From: Pseudonocardia terrae
GTDB lineage: Bacteria; Actinomycetota; Actinomycetes; Mycobacteriales; Pseudonocardiaceae
Assembly: GCF_021343995.1 (NCBI RefSeq)
Contig: NZ_JAJTTE010000050.1
Span: 1-48,671 of the forward strand
DNA length: 48,671 nucleotides
Reading direction: 5' to 3'
The notes beneath the pieces are model-generated. The model was not told the DNA's origin. It was given only the letters and a program-made list of their open reading frames with translations, and searched no databases. Of the stretch, positions 15,903 through 24,690 are shown piece after piece; the first letter of the stretch is position 1, and each line of letters starts with the position of its first letter. A program made the translations under genes and the position numbers.

Positions 15903-16583
15903 TTGACCGCTGAGCCCGCCCTCCCCGCCCCGTCCACCCCCCGGGGTGGCGTGGCCGGGAGCATCCCGACCTGCACCGTATCGCCGTTCGCCGCCGGCCC
16001 GCGGCGGGCGTTCCTCGCCGCGGCCGTGCGCCGCCCGGGCCAGATCGGAGCCGTGGCCCCGAGCTCGCCGAGACTGGCCGACCTGCTGGCCTCGGTGGTC
16101 CCCACGCACGGCACACCCACCGTCGTCGAGCTGGGGCCGGGCACCGGGTCGGTCTCGGCGGCCATCGCCGACCGGCTGCCGGCCGGCGCGCGGCACCTCG
16201 CCGTGGAGCTCGACCCGCACCTCGCCGCCTACCTGCGCCGCACCCGTCCGGACATGGAGGTCGTCGACGGCAATGCCGCGCACCTCACCGGACTGCTCGC
16301 CACCCGCTCGGCGCCCCGCGTCGACGCCGTGGTGAGCGGGCTGCCCTGGTCGCTGTTCGGCGGCGACACCCAGCGCGCCATCCTCGACCAGGTCGCCGCG
16401 GCCATCGGCCCGACCGGCGCCTTCGCGACGTTCGCCTACACCCACACCGCGCCGATGACCACGGCCCGTCGCTTCCGGCGCATGCTGTCGGAGGTGTTCG
16501 ACGAGGTGGTGGTCAGCCGCACGATCTGGCGCAACCTCCCGCCGGCCTACGCCTACGTCTGCCGCCGCCCCCGGAGCGCCTAG
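15903..16583 (+). CDS. SAM-dependent methyltransferase (phospholipid N-methyltransferase-like)
   Basis: About 226 residues. The sequence AAVRRPGQIGAVAPSS followed by VVELGPGTGSVSAAIADRL (SAM motif I, about 75-93) resembles the phospholipid N-methyltransferase/rRNA adenine dimethylase-like group of class I methyltransferases. VVSGLPWSLF is the motif IV region. The true acceptor is unknown. TTG 15903 is chosen because GAGGAGGA lies 5-12 nt upstream and TACCCT (15875-15880) gives a plausible -10; GTG 15870 is an in-frame alternative. Confidence 0.75.
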   Translation: MTAEPALPAPSTPRGGVAGSIPTCTVSPFAAGPRRAFLAAAVRRPGQIGAVAPSSPRLADLLASVVPTHGTPTVVELGPGTGSVSAAIADRLPAGARHLAVELDPHLAAYLRRTRPDMEVVDGNAAHLTGLLATRSAPRVDAVVSGLPWSLFGGDTQRAILDQVAAAIGPTGAFATFAYTHTAPMTTARRFRRMLSEVFDEVVVSRTIWRNLPPAYAYVCRRPRSA

Positions 16584-16596
16584 GCTGCCGAGCGCA

Positions 16597-16737
16597 GTAT
16601 GGAACCTTAACGCGCTCTCGAGCGCCCGGTCTGCGCGTTATGGAACCATAACGCGAGGTCAGGCGCCCGATCTGCGCGGTGTGGAACCATGATGCGCTCT
16701 TGAGGGCCGCGTTCGAGCGCTGTGTAACGATGGAGCG
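16597..16737. repeat. 41-bp tandem repeat before the MATE gene (3.5 units)
   Basis: The core TGGAACC recurs at 16600, 16641 and 16682, exactly 41 bp apart, and a diverged TGTAACG occurs at 16723. The second unit holds the inverted repeat GTTATGG-AA-CCATAAC (16637-16652). The rest of each unit is also similar (GCGCTCTCGAGCGCCC and variants). The fourth copy becomes TAACGA (16725-16730), positioned 7 nt before the GTG of the transporter as a -10 box would be. The array fills the whole gap and looks like an operator series. Confidence 0.8.
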
Positions 16738-18087
16738 GTGAGTTCGCCCGATCACGAGGGGGTGCCCGCCCGGCAGGTCCTCCGGCTCGCGGTGCAGGCC
16801 CTGCCCGTGCTGGCCGCCGAGCCCCTGTACGTGCTGGTCGACACCGCCGTCGTCGGGCGGCTGGGGGCGGTCCCGCTGGCCGGGCTGGCCGTTGCGGGTG
16901 TGCTCTTCGCGCAGGTCACCACCGCTCTGAACTTCCTGTCCTACGGCACCACCGCCCGCTCCGCCCGGCTGCACGGCGCGGGCCGGCGGCCCGAGGCCGT
17001 CGTCGAGGGCGTGCAGGCCACGTGGGTGGCGCTGGGCGTCGGGCTGCTGGTGCTCGGGGTCGGCCAGCTCGTCGCGCGCCCGGTCGCGAACGCCCTGGGC
17101 GACGGCGGCGCGGTCGCCGACGCCGCCGTGAGCTGGCTGCGGATCGCGCTGTTCGGGGCGCCGCTCATCCTCGTCACCCTCGCCGGCAACGGTTGGATGC
17201 GCGGGGTCCAGGACACCGCGCGCCCGCTGCGCTACGTCCTCGCCGGCAACGGGCTCTCCGCGGTCCTCTGCCCGGTACTGGTGCACGGGCTGGGGTGGGG
17301 CCTGGAGGGCTCGGCCGTCGCGAACCTGGTGGCGCAGGTCATCGTCGCCGGGCTGTTCCTGGTCGCGCTCGCCCGGGAGAAGAAGGCGCACCCCGAGGTG
17401 TCGCTGCTCCCGCGGCTGTCGCTCATCCGCGCGCAGCTGTCGATGGGCCGCGACCTGATCCTGCGCACCGCCGGCTTCCAGATCTGCTTCCTGTCGGCCA
17501 CGGCGGTGGCGGCCCGGTTCGGGGCCTCGACGGTGGCGGCGCACCAGGTCGTGCTGCAGCTGTGGAACTTCCAGGCCCTGGTGCTCGACGCCGTCGCGAT
17601 CGCCGCGCAGGCGCTCGTCGGCGCGGCGCTGGGCGGGGGCGGGGCCGAGCACGCCAAGGGCGTGGCGGCGCAGGTCATCCGCTACGGGCTGGTGCTGGGG
17701 ATCGTGTTCGCGGTCGTGTTCGCCGCGCTCTACCCCGTGCTGCCGGGCCTGTTCACCACCGACGCGGCCACCCTGGACACCGTCCCGCAGGCCTGGTGGT
17801 TCTTCGTGGCGCTGCAACCCGTGGCGGGCGTGGTGTTCGCGATCGACGGCGTGCTGCTCGGGGCCGGCGACGCCGCGTTCCTCCGCACCTCGACCCTGCT
17901 CGCGGCCCTCGGCGGGTTCCTCCCGCTGATCTGGATCTCCCTGGTCGCGGGCTGGGGGCTGGTCGGGATCTGGACCGGCCTGTCGGTGTTCATGCTGATC
18001 AGGTTCGTGGCGGTGGGCCTGCGGACGCGCTCGGGACGCTGGGCGGTGCCGGGCGCGGTGCTGGGGACGACCCACGAGGCAGGCTGA
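16738..18087 (+). CDS. MATE family efflux transporter (DinF-like)
   Basis: 449 residues with about 12 membrane segments in two homologous halves, the size and layout of the MATE (multidrug and toxin extrusion) family. N-terminal LRLAVQALPVLAAEPLYVLVD and VGRLGAVPLAGLAVAG are characteristic of the DinF branch, which exports cationic or oxidised compounds using Na+ or H+ gradients. Substrate unknown. GTG 16738 is 7 nt after a TAACGA box in the last copy of a 41-bp repeat, suggesting a regulated, leaderless mRNA. The last 89 bp overlap the 3' end of the convergent kinase gene. Confidence 0.9.
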   Translation: MSSPDHEGVPARQVLRLAVQALPVLAAEPLYVLVDTAVVGRLGAVPLAGLAVAGVLFAQVTTALNFLSYGTTARSARLHGAGRRPEAVVEGVQATWVALGVGLLVLGVGQLVARPVANALGDGGAVADAAVSWLRIALFGAPLILVTLAGNGWMRGVQDTARPLRYVLAGNGLSAVLCPVLVHGLGWGLEGSAVANLVAQVIVAGLFLVALAREKKAHPEVSLLPRLSLIRAQLSMGRDLILRTAGFQICFLSATAVAARFGASTVAAHQVVLQLWNFQALVLDAVAIAAQALVGAALGGGGAEHAKGVAAQVIRYGLVLGIVFAVVFAALYPVLPGLFTTDAATLDTVPQAWWFFVALQPVAGVVFAIDGVLLGAGDAAFLRTSTLLAALGGFLPLIWISLVAGWGLVGIWTGLSVFMLIRFVAVGLRTRSGRWAVPGAVLGTTHEAG

Positions 18088-19666
18088 CCCGGAACAGCGT
18101 CCCCGGCTCGCGCGGGACCACCTCGACCGTGCCGCCGAGCCGCCGCACGATCCGCGCGACCAGCGCCAGCCCGATCCCGCGCGGCCGGTCCGGCCCGGCC
18201 TCCTTGGTGGAGAAGCCGTGCTCGAAGACGTCGTCGGCGGCCTCGGGCGGGATGCCCGGCCCCGAGTCGGCGACCTCGAGCACGCCGTCGGCCAGGCGCA
18301 CCTGCACCCGCGGGTCGGGCGCGCCCTCGGCGGCGTCGAGGGCGTTGTCGACCAGGTTGCCGACGAGCGAGACGAGGTCGTCCGGGTCGAGCGGGACCGG
18401 GTCCTCGCTCGCGTCGTCGACGGTGAAGGCGATCCCGCGCTCGCTCGCGGTCCAGGCCTTGTCGGTGAGCAGCGCGGCCAGCACCGGGTCGTGCACGGTG
18501 TCGAGCACCGGCCCGCGCGCCCGGTCGACGGCCGCGGTGCCGGCCCGCAGCGCGTCGTCGGTGTCGCCGAGCTGCACGAGGGTGAGCACGGTCTGCATCC
18601 GGTTGGCGAACTCGTGGGCCTGCCCGGCCAGTGCGCGGGCCCGGTCCCGGGCGGCGTCGCGCTCGCGCAGCACCCCGGCCAGCTCCGTCCGGTCCCGCAG
18701 CGTGACGACGCGGGTGCCGTCGCCGGCGCGCGGCCCGGCCGCCGTGCGGGAGAGCAGCAGGACCCGCTCGCCGGCGAGCGTGAGGGTGTCGCGCACGTCC
18801 TCGACGCCCCCGGTGGCCAGCCGGGTGACCGCCCGCAGCGCGGGGTCCACGCCCAGCTCCACCAGCCGTCGTCCCTCCACGGGCTCGTCGGGGGTGAAGC
18901 CGAGCAGCCGCCGCGCCTCGGCGTTGAGCACCACGACCCGGCCGTCCCGGTCGAGCACCATCAGACCCTCGCGGACGGCTCGCAGGACGGCGTCGTGGTG
19001 GGTGTAGGCGGCGGCGATCTCCTCGGGCTCCAGTCCGAGCGTCTGCCGCCGCACGCGCCGGGCCAGCAGCCAGGCGAGGAACGCGCCGAGCGCCACCGCC
19101 CCGGCGGCCACGGCCAGGATCCAGGGCAGCTCGCGCGTCACCAGCGCGCTGATCCGCGTCTCCAGGACACCCACGGACACCAGACCGACGACCTGCCCCC
19201 GGTCCGTCACCGGGACCACGGTGCGGACCGACGGTCCGAGGGTGCCGGGATAGTCCTCGGTATAGGCCCGCCCGGCACGGGCCTCGGCGATGGAGCCGAC
19301 GTACTCCCCACCGATCCGGTCCGGGTCGGCGTGGCTGTACCGCACCCCGTCGGGCGTCATGATCACGACGAACGCGGTGCCGGTCGCGGCCCGCACCCGC
19401 TCGGCCAGGGGCTGCAGGGTCCGGGAGACCGCGATGACGTCCCCACCCGAACCCCCGCCCGCCGCGACCGTCGCGACGACCTGCGGGTCGGCCGCCACGG
19501 ACTGCGCGGTCGCCAGGGTGAGCCGGGCCGCCGCGGCGGACTCGAGCTCGCGGGTCCCGAACACCCCCAACGCCGCGACCCCGCCGACGGTCACCAGCAC
19601 CGTCACGAGCTGCAGCAGGAGCAGCCGGCTGACGAGGCGGGAACCGCGGCGGGGTCGGGGGGACAC
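17999..19666 (-). CDS. CitA/DcuS-family sensor histidine kinase
   Basis: 555 residues. Order: membrane segment (about 14-36), periplasmic sensor of about 140 residues, second segment (about 180-202), PAS domain (about 215-325), dimerisation helix with phospho-acceptor His351 in AHEFANRMQTVLTLVQLG, and ATPase domain with N-box NLVDNALDA, G1 DSGPGI and G2 GIGLALV. The HEFxNRMxxxxxLxQLG form is that of di/tricarboxylate sensors. It lies 13 bp after dctA, so it likely senses dicarboxylates. GTG 19666 is 7 nt after CACAAT. A proline-rich tail overlaps the MATE gene by 89 bp. Confidence 0.9.
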   Translation of the reverse strand: MSPRPRRGSRLVSRLLLLQLVTVLVTVGGVAALGVFGTRELESAAAARLTLATAQSVAADPQVVATVAAGGGSGGDVIAVSRTLQPLAERVRAATGTAFVVIMTPDGVRYSHADPDRIGGEYVGSIAEARAGRAYTEDYPGTLGPSVRTVVPVTDRGQVVGLVSVGVLETRISALVTRELPWILAVAAGAVALGAFLAWLLARRVRRQTLGLEPEEIAAAYTHHDAVLRAVREGLMVLDRDGRVVVLNAEARRLLGFTPDEPVEGRRLVELGVDPALRAVTRLATGGVEDVRDTLTLAGERVLLLSRTAAGPRAGDGTRVVTLRDRTELAGVLRERDAARDRARALAGQAHEFANRMQTVLTLVQLGDTDDALRAGTAAVDRARGPVLDTVHDPVLAALLTDKAWTASERGIAFTVDDASEDPVPLDPDDLVSLVGNLVDNALDAAEGAPDPRVQVRLADGVLEVADSGPGIPPEAADDVFEHGFSTKEAGPDRPRGIGLALVARIVRRLGGTVEVVPREPGTLFRVSLPRGSSPAPRPAPPSVPSASAGPPPRT

Positions 19667-19679
19667 GCCGGTGATTGTG

Positions 19680-21191
19680 CTACCGGACGGACTCGTGGGC
19701 GTCGCCGCGCTCCCCGGTCCGCTCGGCCGGCGGGAGCGTCTTGCCGGTACTCGTGACCCGGCCGGTGCGCTCGGTGGCGACCTCGTACCCGCTGCTCGCG
19801 CCGACCGCCGCGAGCTCCTTCTCCGGCTCGTCCCCGGCCTCGTCGTCGGCCTGCGACCCGTGCTCGAGCTCCATGGCCTCGTCGACCAGCGACGGGTCGT
19901 CGAGCACCGCCTTGAGCCGCTCGCGGTCGAGCTCGCCGTTCCAGCGGGCGATGACCAGGGTGGCCACGACGTTGCCGATGCAGTTGGTCAGCGCCCGACC
20001 CTCGCTCATCACGCGGTCGATGCCGATGATCAGCGCGATGCCGACGGCGATCGCCTCGGCGGAGAAGAACTCGCCGCCGAAGGCCTGCAGCGACGCGGCC
20101 AGGGTGACCAGGCCGGCGCCGGTGATGCCCGCCGCGCCCTTCGAGGTCAGGACCATGAGGAGCGCGAGCCCGATCTGCGCCGCCACCGGCAGGTGCTCGT
20201 TGCCCGCCTGGATGATGAACAGCGCGCCCAGGGTCAGGTAGATGCAGGTGCCGTCGAGGTTGAACGAGTAGCCGGTCGGGATGACCAGGCCGACGGTCTG
20301 CTTCGACGCACCCGCCGCCTCCAGCTTGGTGAGCAGGCGCGGCAGCACGGACTCCGACGACGAGGTGCCGACGATGATCAGGAGCTCGTCCTTGATCAGC
20401 CGGATGACCTTCAGGATGTTGAACCCGGCCCACCAGGACACGAGCCCGAGCACCGCGACGACGAAGAACGCGCAGGTGCCCCAGAAGACGCCCATCAGCT
20501 TGACGAGGTTGGTCAGCGAGCCCGCGCCGAACTGCGCGACCGTGTAGGCCATGCCGCCGAAGGCCGCGACCGGCGCCGCCCACATGATCAGCTTGATGAT
20601 CCCGAAGATGACCTTCGAGATGGTCTCGATCGAGCCGACGACCCGCTTGCGCAGCGGCGCGGCCAGGAGCGTCACCGAGCAGGCCGTGAGGATCGCCAGC
20701 ACCAGGACGCGCAGGACCTCGTTCTCCACGAACGGGCCGAGGAAGCTGGTCGGCAGCAGGTCGTTGAGGATGAAGCCGGTGAACCCGGCGTCCTGCGAGC
20801 CCTGGTCGACCTGCTTGGCGGCCGACGCCAGCGCGGTCGCCGACGGCTGGCCGGCGAACCCGGAGCCCGGCGCGAAGACGTTCGCCGCCACCAGGCCGAT
20901 CGTCAGCGCGACGACGGTCGCGACCAGGAAGTAGAAGAGCGCCTTGAGCGCCAGCCCGCCGGCGCGGGCGAGGTTGCCGATCGAGGCGATGCCCACGACC
21001 ACGGTGCAGAAGATCACCGGGGCGACGATCACCTTGATCATCTGGATGAAGCCGTCGGCAAGCCACTTGGCGCCCTTGGCGGCGTCCGGCGCCACCATGC
21101 CGAACACGATGCCGAAGGCGATGCCGACGATGACCCAGAACCAGAGCTGGGTGTAGAAGCGCTTACGGGGTGCCGCTTCGAGTGCTGTCAC
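19680..21191 (-). CDS. dctA: C4-dicarboxylate:cation symporter (DAACS family, DctA-like)
   Basis: 503 residues. It imports succinate, fumarate or malate with Na+ or H+. Family signatures: N-terminal FYTQLWFWVIVGIAFGIVFG, the serine-rich hairpin VGTSSSESVLPRL, and PTGYSFNLDGTCIYLTLGALF, which is the usual DAACS substrate/cation site. A 70-residue acidic cytoplasmic tail is longer than in E. coli DctA. The start is GTG 21191 with GAGGAGGA upstream. It is transcribed with the kinase gene behind it and divergently from the response regulator, a sensing-plus-uptake module. Confidence 0.93.
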   Translation of the reverse strand: MTALEAAPRKRFYTQLWFWVIVGIAFGIVFGMVAPDAAKGAKWLADGFIQMIKVIVAPVIFCTVVVGIASIGNLARAGGLALKALFYFLVATVVALTIGLVAANVFAPGSGFAGQPSATALASAAKQVDQGSQDAGFTGFILNDLLPTSFLGPFVENEVLRVLVLAILTACSVTLLAAPLRKRVVGSIETISKVIFGIIKLIMWAAPVAAFGGMAYTVAQFGAGSLTNLVKLMGVFWGTCAFFVVAVLGLVSWWAGFNILKVIRLIKDELLIIVGTSSSESVLPRLLTKLEAAGASKQTVGLVIPTGYSFNLDGTCIYLTLGALFIIQAGNEHLPVAAQIGLALLMVLTSKGAAGITGAGLVTLAASLQAFGGEFFSAEAIAVGIALIIGIDRVMSEGRALTNCIGNVVATLVIARWNGELDRERLKAVLDDPSLVDEAMELEHGSQADDEAGDEPEKELAAVGASSGYEVATERTGRVTSTGKTLPPAERTGERGDAHESVR

Positions 21192-21224
21192 GTGTCGTCC
21201 TCCTCGACGTCCGGTGCCGGGAGC

Positions 21225-21254
21225 ACGCTAGGAACGCGACCGGCGCCATGTCAG
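21225..21254 (-). promoter_or_regulatory. Probable dctA promoter
   Basis: On the minus strand CTGACA (21249-21254) and TAGCGT (21225-21230) are separated by 18 bp, giving a near-consensus vegetative promoter with a leader of about 25 nt that holds the GAGGAGGA binding site. The divergent response regulator gene begins 61 bp beyond it. Confidence 0.5.
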
Positions 21255-21314
21255 GGCGCAGGCGTTCATAATTGGGCGGGGCTTGAGGTTTCGCAGGATG
21301 GGAGCAACCGGACG

Positions 21315-21974
21315 GTGCGTGCACTTCTGGTCGAGGACGACGAAGTGCTCGGCGGCGCCATGGCGAAGGCCCTCGGCAACGCGGGTTTCCGGGTCCGCCA
21401 CGTCACCAGGGGGGCCGACGCGCTTGCGGCGGTGCGCGAGTCCGAACCGGACGTCGTACTCCTCGACATGGGCCTGCCCGACCGGGACGGGATCGGGGTG
21501 TGCCGCGGGATCCGGGAGGTCTCGCGGGTGCCGATCCTCGCCGTGACCGGGCGGGGCGCGGTGGAGGCGCGGGTCAGCGGGCTGCGCAACGGCGCGGACG
21601 ACTACATCGTCAAGCCGTTCCTCGTCGAGGAGCTGCTGGCCCGGATCGACGCCGTGCTGCGCCGGACCCGCGGCCTCGGGGTGGCACCCGCGGTCGTCGC
21701 GGGGGACGTGGAGATCGACCTCGCCCGCCGCGCGGTCACCGTCGCGGGCGCCGAGGTCGGCCTGGCGCGCAAGGAGTTCGACCTGCTCGCGGCCCTCGCC
21801 CGTCGGGAGGGCGCGGTGGTCGCGCGCGACGAGCTGCTCGACGAGGTGTGGGGGACCAGCGACCCGTCCGCGCGCCGCACCCTCGAGGCCCACGTGGCGC
21901 TGGTGCGCTCGAAGCTGGGCCGGCCGGAGGTGATCGTGACGGCGCGCGGCGTCGGGTACCGGCTGGGGAAGTAG
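21315..21974 (+). CDS. OmpR-family response regulator
   Basis: 219 residues. Receiver domain (1-118) with acidic D8/D9, phospho-acceptor Asp51 in VVLLDMGLPD, Thr at about 79 (LAVTG) and Lys in DDYIVKPF; then a winged-helix Trans_reg_C domain ending in VIVTARGVGYRLGK. The nearest kinase is of the CitA/DcuS type, across dctA. Such kinases normally pair with DcuR/CitB-type regulators, so this is either an unusual pairing or an orphan regulator. GTG 21315 has GGGAG upstream. Confidence 0.92.
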   Translation: MRALLVEDDEVLGGAMAKALGNAGFRVRHVTRGADALAAVRESEPDVVLLDMGLPDRDGIGVCRGIREVSRVPILAVTGRGAVEARVSGLRNGADDYIVKPFLVEELLARIDAVLRRTRGLGVAPAVVAGDVEIDLARRAVTVAGAEVGLARKEFDLLAALARREGAVVARDELLDEVWGTSDPSARRTLEAHVALVRSKLGRPEVIVTARGVGYRLGK

Positions 21975-21985
21975 GGTCACGGCCC

Positions 21986-22870
21986 GTGCCCGACGCAGGA
22001 CTGGTAGCCGGTGGGATCGTCGTCGTCGACAAGCCCGGTGGGATGACCTCGCACGACGTCGTCTCCCGCCTGCGGCGCATCCTGCGCACCCGCAAGGTCG
22101 GCCACGCCGGCACCCTCGACCCGATGGCCACCGGGGTGCTGGTCTGCGGGGTCGAGCGCGGCACCAAGCTGCTCGGACACCTCGCGCTCGACACCAAGGC
22201 CTACACCGCGACGATCCGCCTCGGCGCGGCCACGACCACGGACGACGCCGAGGGCGAGGTCGTGTCGTCGGCCGACGCGTCCGGCGTCGAGGACGGGGCG
22301 CTCGCCGCGGCCATGGCGGCCCTGACGGGGGAGATCCTGCAGGTGCCGTCGTCGGTCAGCGCGATCAAGATCGACGGGAAGCGCGCCTACGCGCGGGTCC
22401 GGGCCGGCGAGACGGTGGAGATCCCCGCCCGGCCCGTGACGGTCTCGGCGTTCACGCTGGTCGAACGCCGGGGCACGGACCTGGACGTGGTGGTGGAGTG
22501 CTCGTCGGGGACCTACGTGCGGGCTCTGGCCCGGGACGTCGGCGCGGCGCTGGGCGTGGGCGGGCACCTCACGGCGTTGCGGCGTACCCGGGTCGGGCCG
22601 TTCGAGCTGACCCACGCGCGCACGCTGGCGGAGCTCGAGGCCGAGCCGGGGTTGTCGCTCGACCTCGCCGGGGCGGTGGCGACCGCCTTCCCGCGCCGGG
22701 ACGTCGACGCCGGCGGCGCCACGGACGTCGCGCACGGCAAGCGGCTGCCCGCGGCCGGTCTGACCGGCACCTACGGCGTCTTCGCGCCCGACGGCCGGGT
22801 GCTCGCCCTCATGGCCGACGCCGGGGGTGCGGCGAAGCCGGTGGTGGTGCTCGCCCCCGCGGGCTCCTGA
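21986..22870 (+). CDS. truB: tRNA pseudouridine(55) synthase TruB
   Basis: 294 residues. It makes pseudouridine 55 in the tRNA T-loop. Signatures: GGIVVVDKPGGMTSHDVV (about 9-26), catalytic Asp45 in GHAGTLDPMATGVL, and CSSGTYVRALARDVG (about 172-186). GTG 21986 lies 8 nt after TAGGGT (21972-21977), whose TAG is the stop codon of the response regulator. This looks like a separate leaderless transcript starting inside the end of the preceding gene. Confidence 0.95.
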   Translation: MPDAGLVAGGIVVVDKPGGMTSHDVVSRLRRILRTRKVGHAGTLDPMATGVLVCGVERGTKLLGHLALDTKAYTATIRLGAATTTDDAEGEVVSSADASGVEDGALAAAMAALTGEILQVPSSVSAIKIDGKRAYARVRAGETVEIPARPVTVSAFTLVERRGTDLDVVVECSSGTYVRALARDVGAALGVGGHLTALRRTRVGPFELTHARTLAELEAEPGLSLDLAGAVATAFPRRDVDAGGATDVAHGKRLPAAGLTGTYGVFAPDGRVLALMADAGGAAKPVVVLAPAGS

Positions 22871-22898
22871 GCACGATCGGTTCCGTAGGCTGCCGATC

Positions 22899-23825
22899 GT
22901 GGAACGGTGGCGGGGACTCGAGGCCGTGCCCTCGGGATGGGGCCGCAGTGTCGTGACCATCGGGGTCTTCGACGGCGTGCACCGCGGGCACCGGCAGCTG
23001 ATCGAGCGGGCGGTCGAGCGGGGCCGGGAGCGCGGCCTGCGCAGCGTCGTCGTCACCTTCGACCCGCACCCCGCCGAGCTGGTCCGTCCGGGCTCGCACC
23101 CGGCCGCGCTGACCACCCTGGAGCGCCGCGCCGATCTCGTCGAGGAGGCGGGGGCGGACGCGTTCTGCGTCATCCCGTTCACCAACGAGCTGGCGCACAT
23201 GAAGCCCGCGGAGTTCGCGCACGAGGTGCTGGTCGACACCCTGCACGCCGCGAACGTGGTGGTGGGCACCAACTTCACCTTCGGCTACAAGGCCGCCGGC
23301 GACATCGGCACCCTGCGGGAGCTCGGCGTCCGGTTCGGCTTCCAGGTCGAGGCGCTCGACCTGATCACGGACGACGGCGTGACCTTCTCGTCCACCTACA
23401 TCCGCTCGTGCATCGACGCGGGCGACATGGAGGCCGCCGCCGCCGCGCTCGGCCGCCCGCACCGGGTCGACGGCGTGGTGGTGCACGGCGACAAGCGCGG
23501 TCGCGAGCTGGGCTTCCCGACCGCCAACGTCGCCTGCGCGCTGCACACCGCCCTGCCCGCCGACGGCGTCTACGCGGGCTGGTTCCTGCTGGGCGAGCGG
23601 CGGCTGGCGGCGGCGATCTCGGTCGGCTCCAACCCGACCTTCTCCGGCAAGGTCCGCACCGTCGAGGCCTACGTGCTCGACGTCGACGAGGACTTCTACG
23701 GCCACGAGGTCGGCATCGAGTTCGCCCACCGGCTCCGCGGCCAGGAGCGGTTCGACGGCGTCGGGCCGCTGATCGAGCAGATGAACGCCGACGTCGAGCG
23801 GACGCGCAAGCTGCTCGGCGCCTGA
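22899..23825 (+). CDS. ribF: Bifunctional riboflavin kinase / FMN adenylyltransferase RibF
   Basis: 308 residues. It converts riboflavin to FMN and then FAD. The N-terminal adenylyltransferase domain has IGVFDGVHRGHRQLI (about 21-35) and TFDPHPAEL, with FSSTYIRSCIDAGDM near 165-180; the C-terminal kinase domain has KRGRELGFPTANV (about 199-211). GTG 22899 follows TAGGCT (22886-22891) by 7 nt, with no Shine-Dalgarno sequence, so a leaderless mRNA is likely. A 14-bp tandem duplication spans its stop codon (23822-23849). Confidence 0.96.
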   Translation: MERWRGLEAVPSGWGRSVVTIGVFDGVHRGHRQLIERAVERGRERGLRSVVVTFDPHPAELVRPGSHPAALTTLERRADLVEEAGADAFCVIPFTNELAHMKPAEFAHEVLVDTLHAANVVVGTNFTFGYKAAGDIGTLRELGVRFGFQVEALDLITDDGVTFSSTYIRSCIDAGDMEAAAAALGRPHRVDGVVVHGDKRGRELGFPTANVACALHTALPADGVYAGWFLLGERRLAAAISVGSNPTFSGKVRTVEAYVLDVDEDFYGHEVGIEFAHRLRGQERFDGVGPLIEQMNADVERTRKLLGA

Positions 23826-23849
23826 GGTCGGGCTTCTGAGGTCGGGCTC
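23822..23849. repeat. 14-bp direct duplication at the ribF stop
   Basis: CTGAGGTCGGGCT occurs twice in tandem with a 14-bp period (23822 and 23836); the first copy contains the ribF TGA. It looks like a recent small duplication with no obvious function. Confidence 0.7.
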
Positions 23850-23947
23850 TGCGCGCGGGTGCGACGCCACCCGATCGGGCGCGGTTCCCGGTGCCGACTT
23901 CTCCCGTTCCGCCACGGGACGGGGCGCGCACCTGCCAGCATCCGGAT

Positions 23948-24586
23948 GTGGAGATCGACAGGCTCGCCACCAACCGGGAGCGCCAGCGGACGCTGTACGG
24001 GACGCCGCTCGCCGAGCGGGTGCACCGGATGACGCGGGTCCTCGGCGTCACGCAGGGCGCCCTCGCCGCGACCCTCGGGATGAGCCCGGCGATGCTGTCG
24101 CAGCTGGTCAGCGCCAAGCGCGTGAAGATCGGCGATCCGGCGGTGCTGGCCCGGCTGCTCCTGCTCGACGGGCGGTGCGCGGCCGGGCCCGTCGCGCCGG
24201 AGGACGTCCCGGCCCTGCTCGACGAGGTGCGCACGGCCCCGCCCGGGTGGGCCGCACTGCTCGCCCGCCCGGTCACGCCGGGCCGCGACGCGTCCGCCCC
24301 GCCCGGCCCGCCGTCGCGGCGGCACCCGTCCACGACCCACGGCCCGGTCCCCGGCGTCCACCCCGCAGGCCTTCCCGCGGCCCACCCAGCCGCCCACTCC
24401 GACGTCGATCCCGGCATCGACCCCCGCCGGACCCGACCGATCCCGCGTCGCGACCCCGCCCTGCTCGCGGCGGAGGCGCTGCGCCGGGTGGCGGGGCCGG
24501 CCCAGCTGATCGCCGCGGCGTCGACCCTCGCCGCGACCTTCCCGGAGCTCGCCGCGCTCCTCCGCCGTGCCGCCGCCACCCGGTGA
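23948..24586 (+). CDS. Helix-turn-helix DNA-binding protein
   Basis: About 212 residues. An N-terminal helix-turn-helix of the Cro/C1 type is seen at about 20-55 (RVLGVTQGALAATLGMSPAM, then LSQLVSAKR). A proline/histidine-rich linker of about 80 residues and a C-terminal helical segment (LLAAEALRRVAGPAQLIAAA) follow. The target is unknown. GTG 23948 lies 6 nt after CAGCAT (23936-23941), so translation may be leaderless. A longer open frame back to 23891 is less likely. Confidence 0.8.
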   Translation: MEIDRLATNRERQRTLYGTPLAERVHRMTRVLGVTQGALAATLGMSPAMLSQLVSAKRVKIGDPAVLARLLLLDGRCAAGPVAPEDVPALLDEVRTAPPGWAALLARPVTPGRDASAPPGPPSRRHPSTTHGPVPGVHPAGLPAAHPAAHSDVDPGIDPRRTRPIPRRDPALLAAEALRRVAGPAQLIAAASTLAATFPELAALLRRAAATR

Positions 24587-24690
24587 CCCCCGCCCCCCCG
24601 ACGACCACAGGAGACACGCGCGACACACCCGTCACCCACCCTGACCGGCGACGATCGCCGGGTACCCGGAGGTGGACGGGCCCGCGCTGG

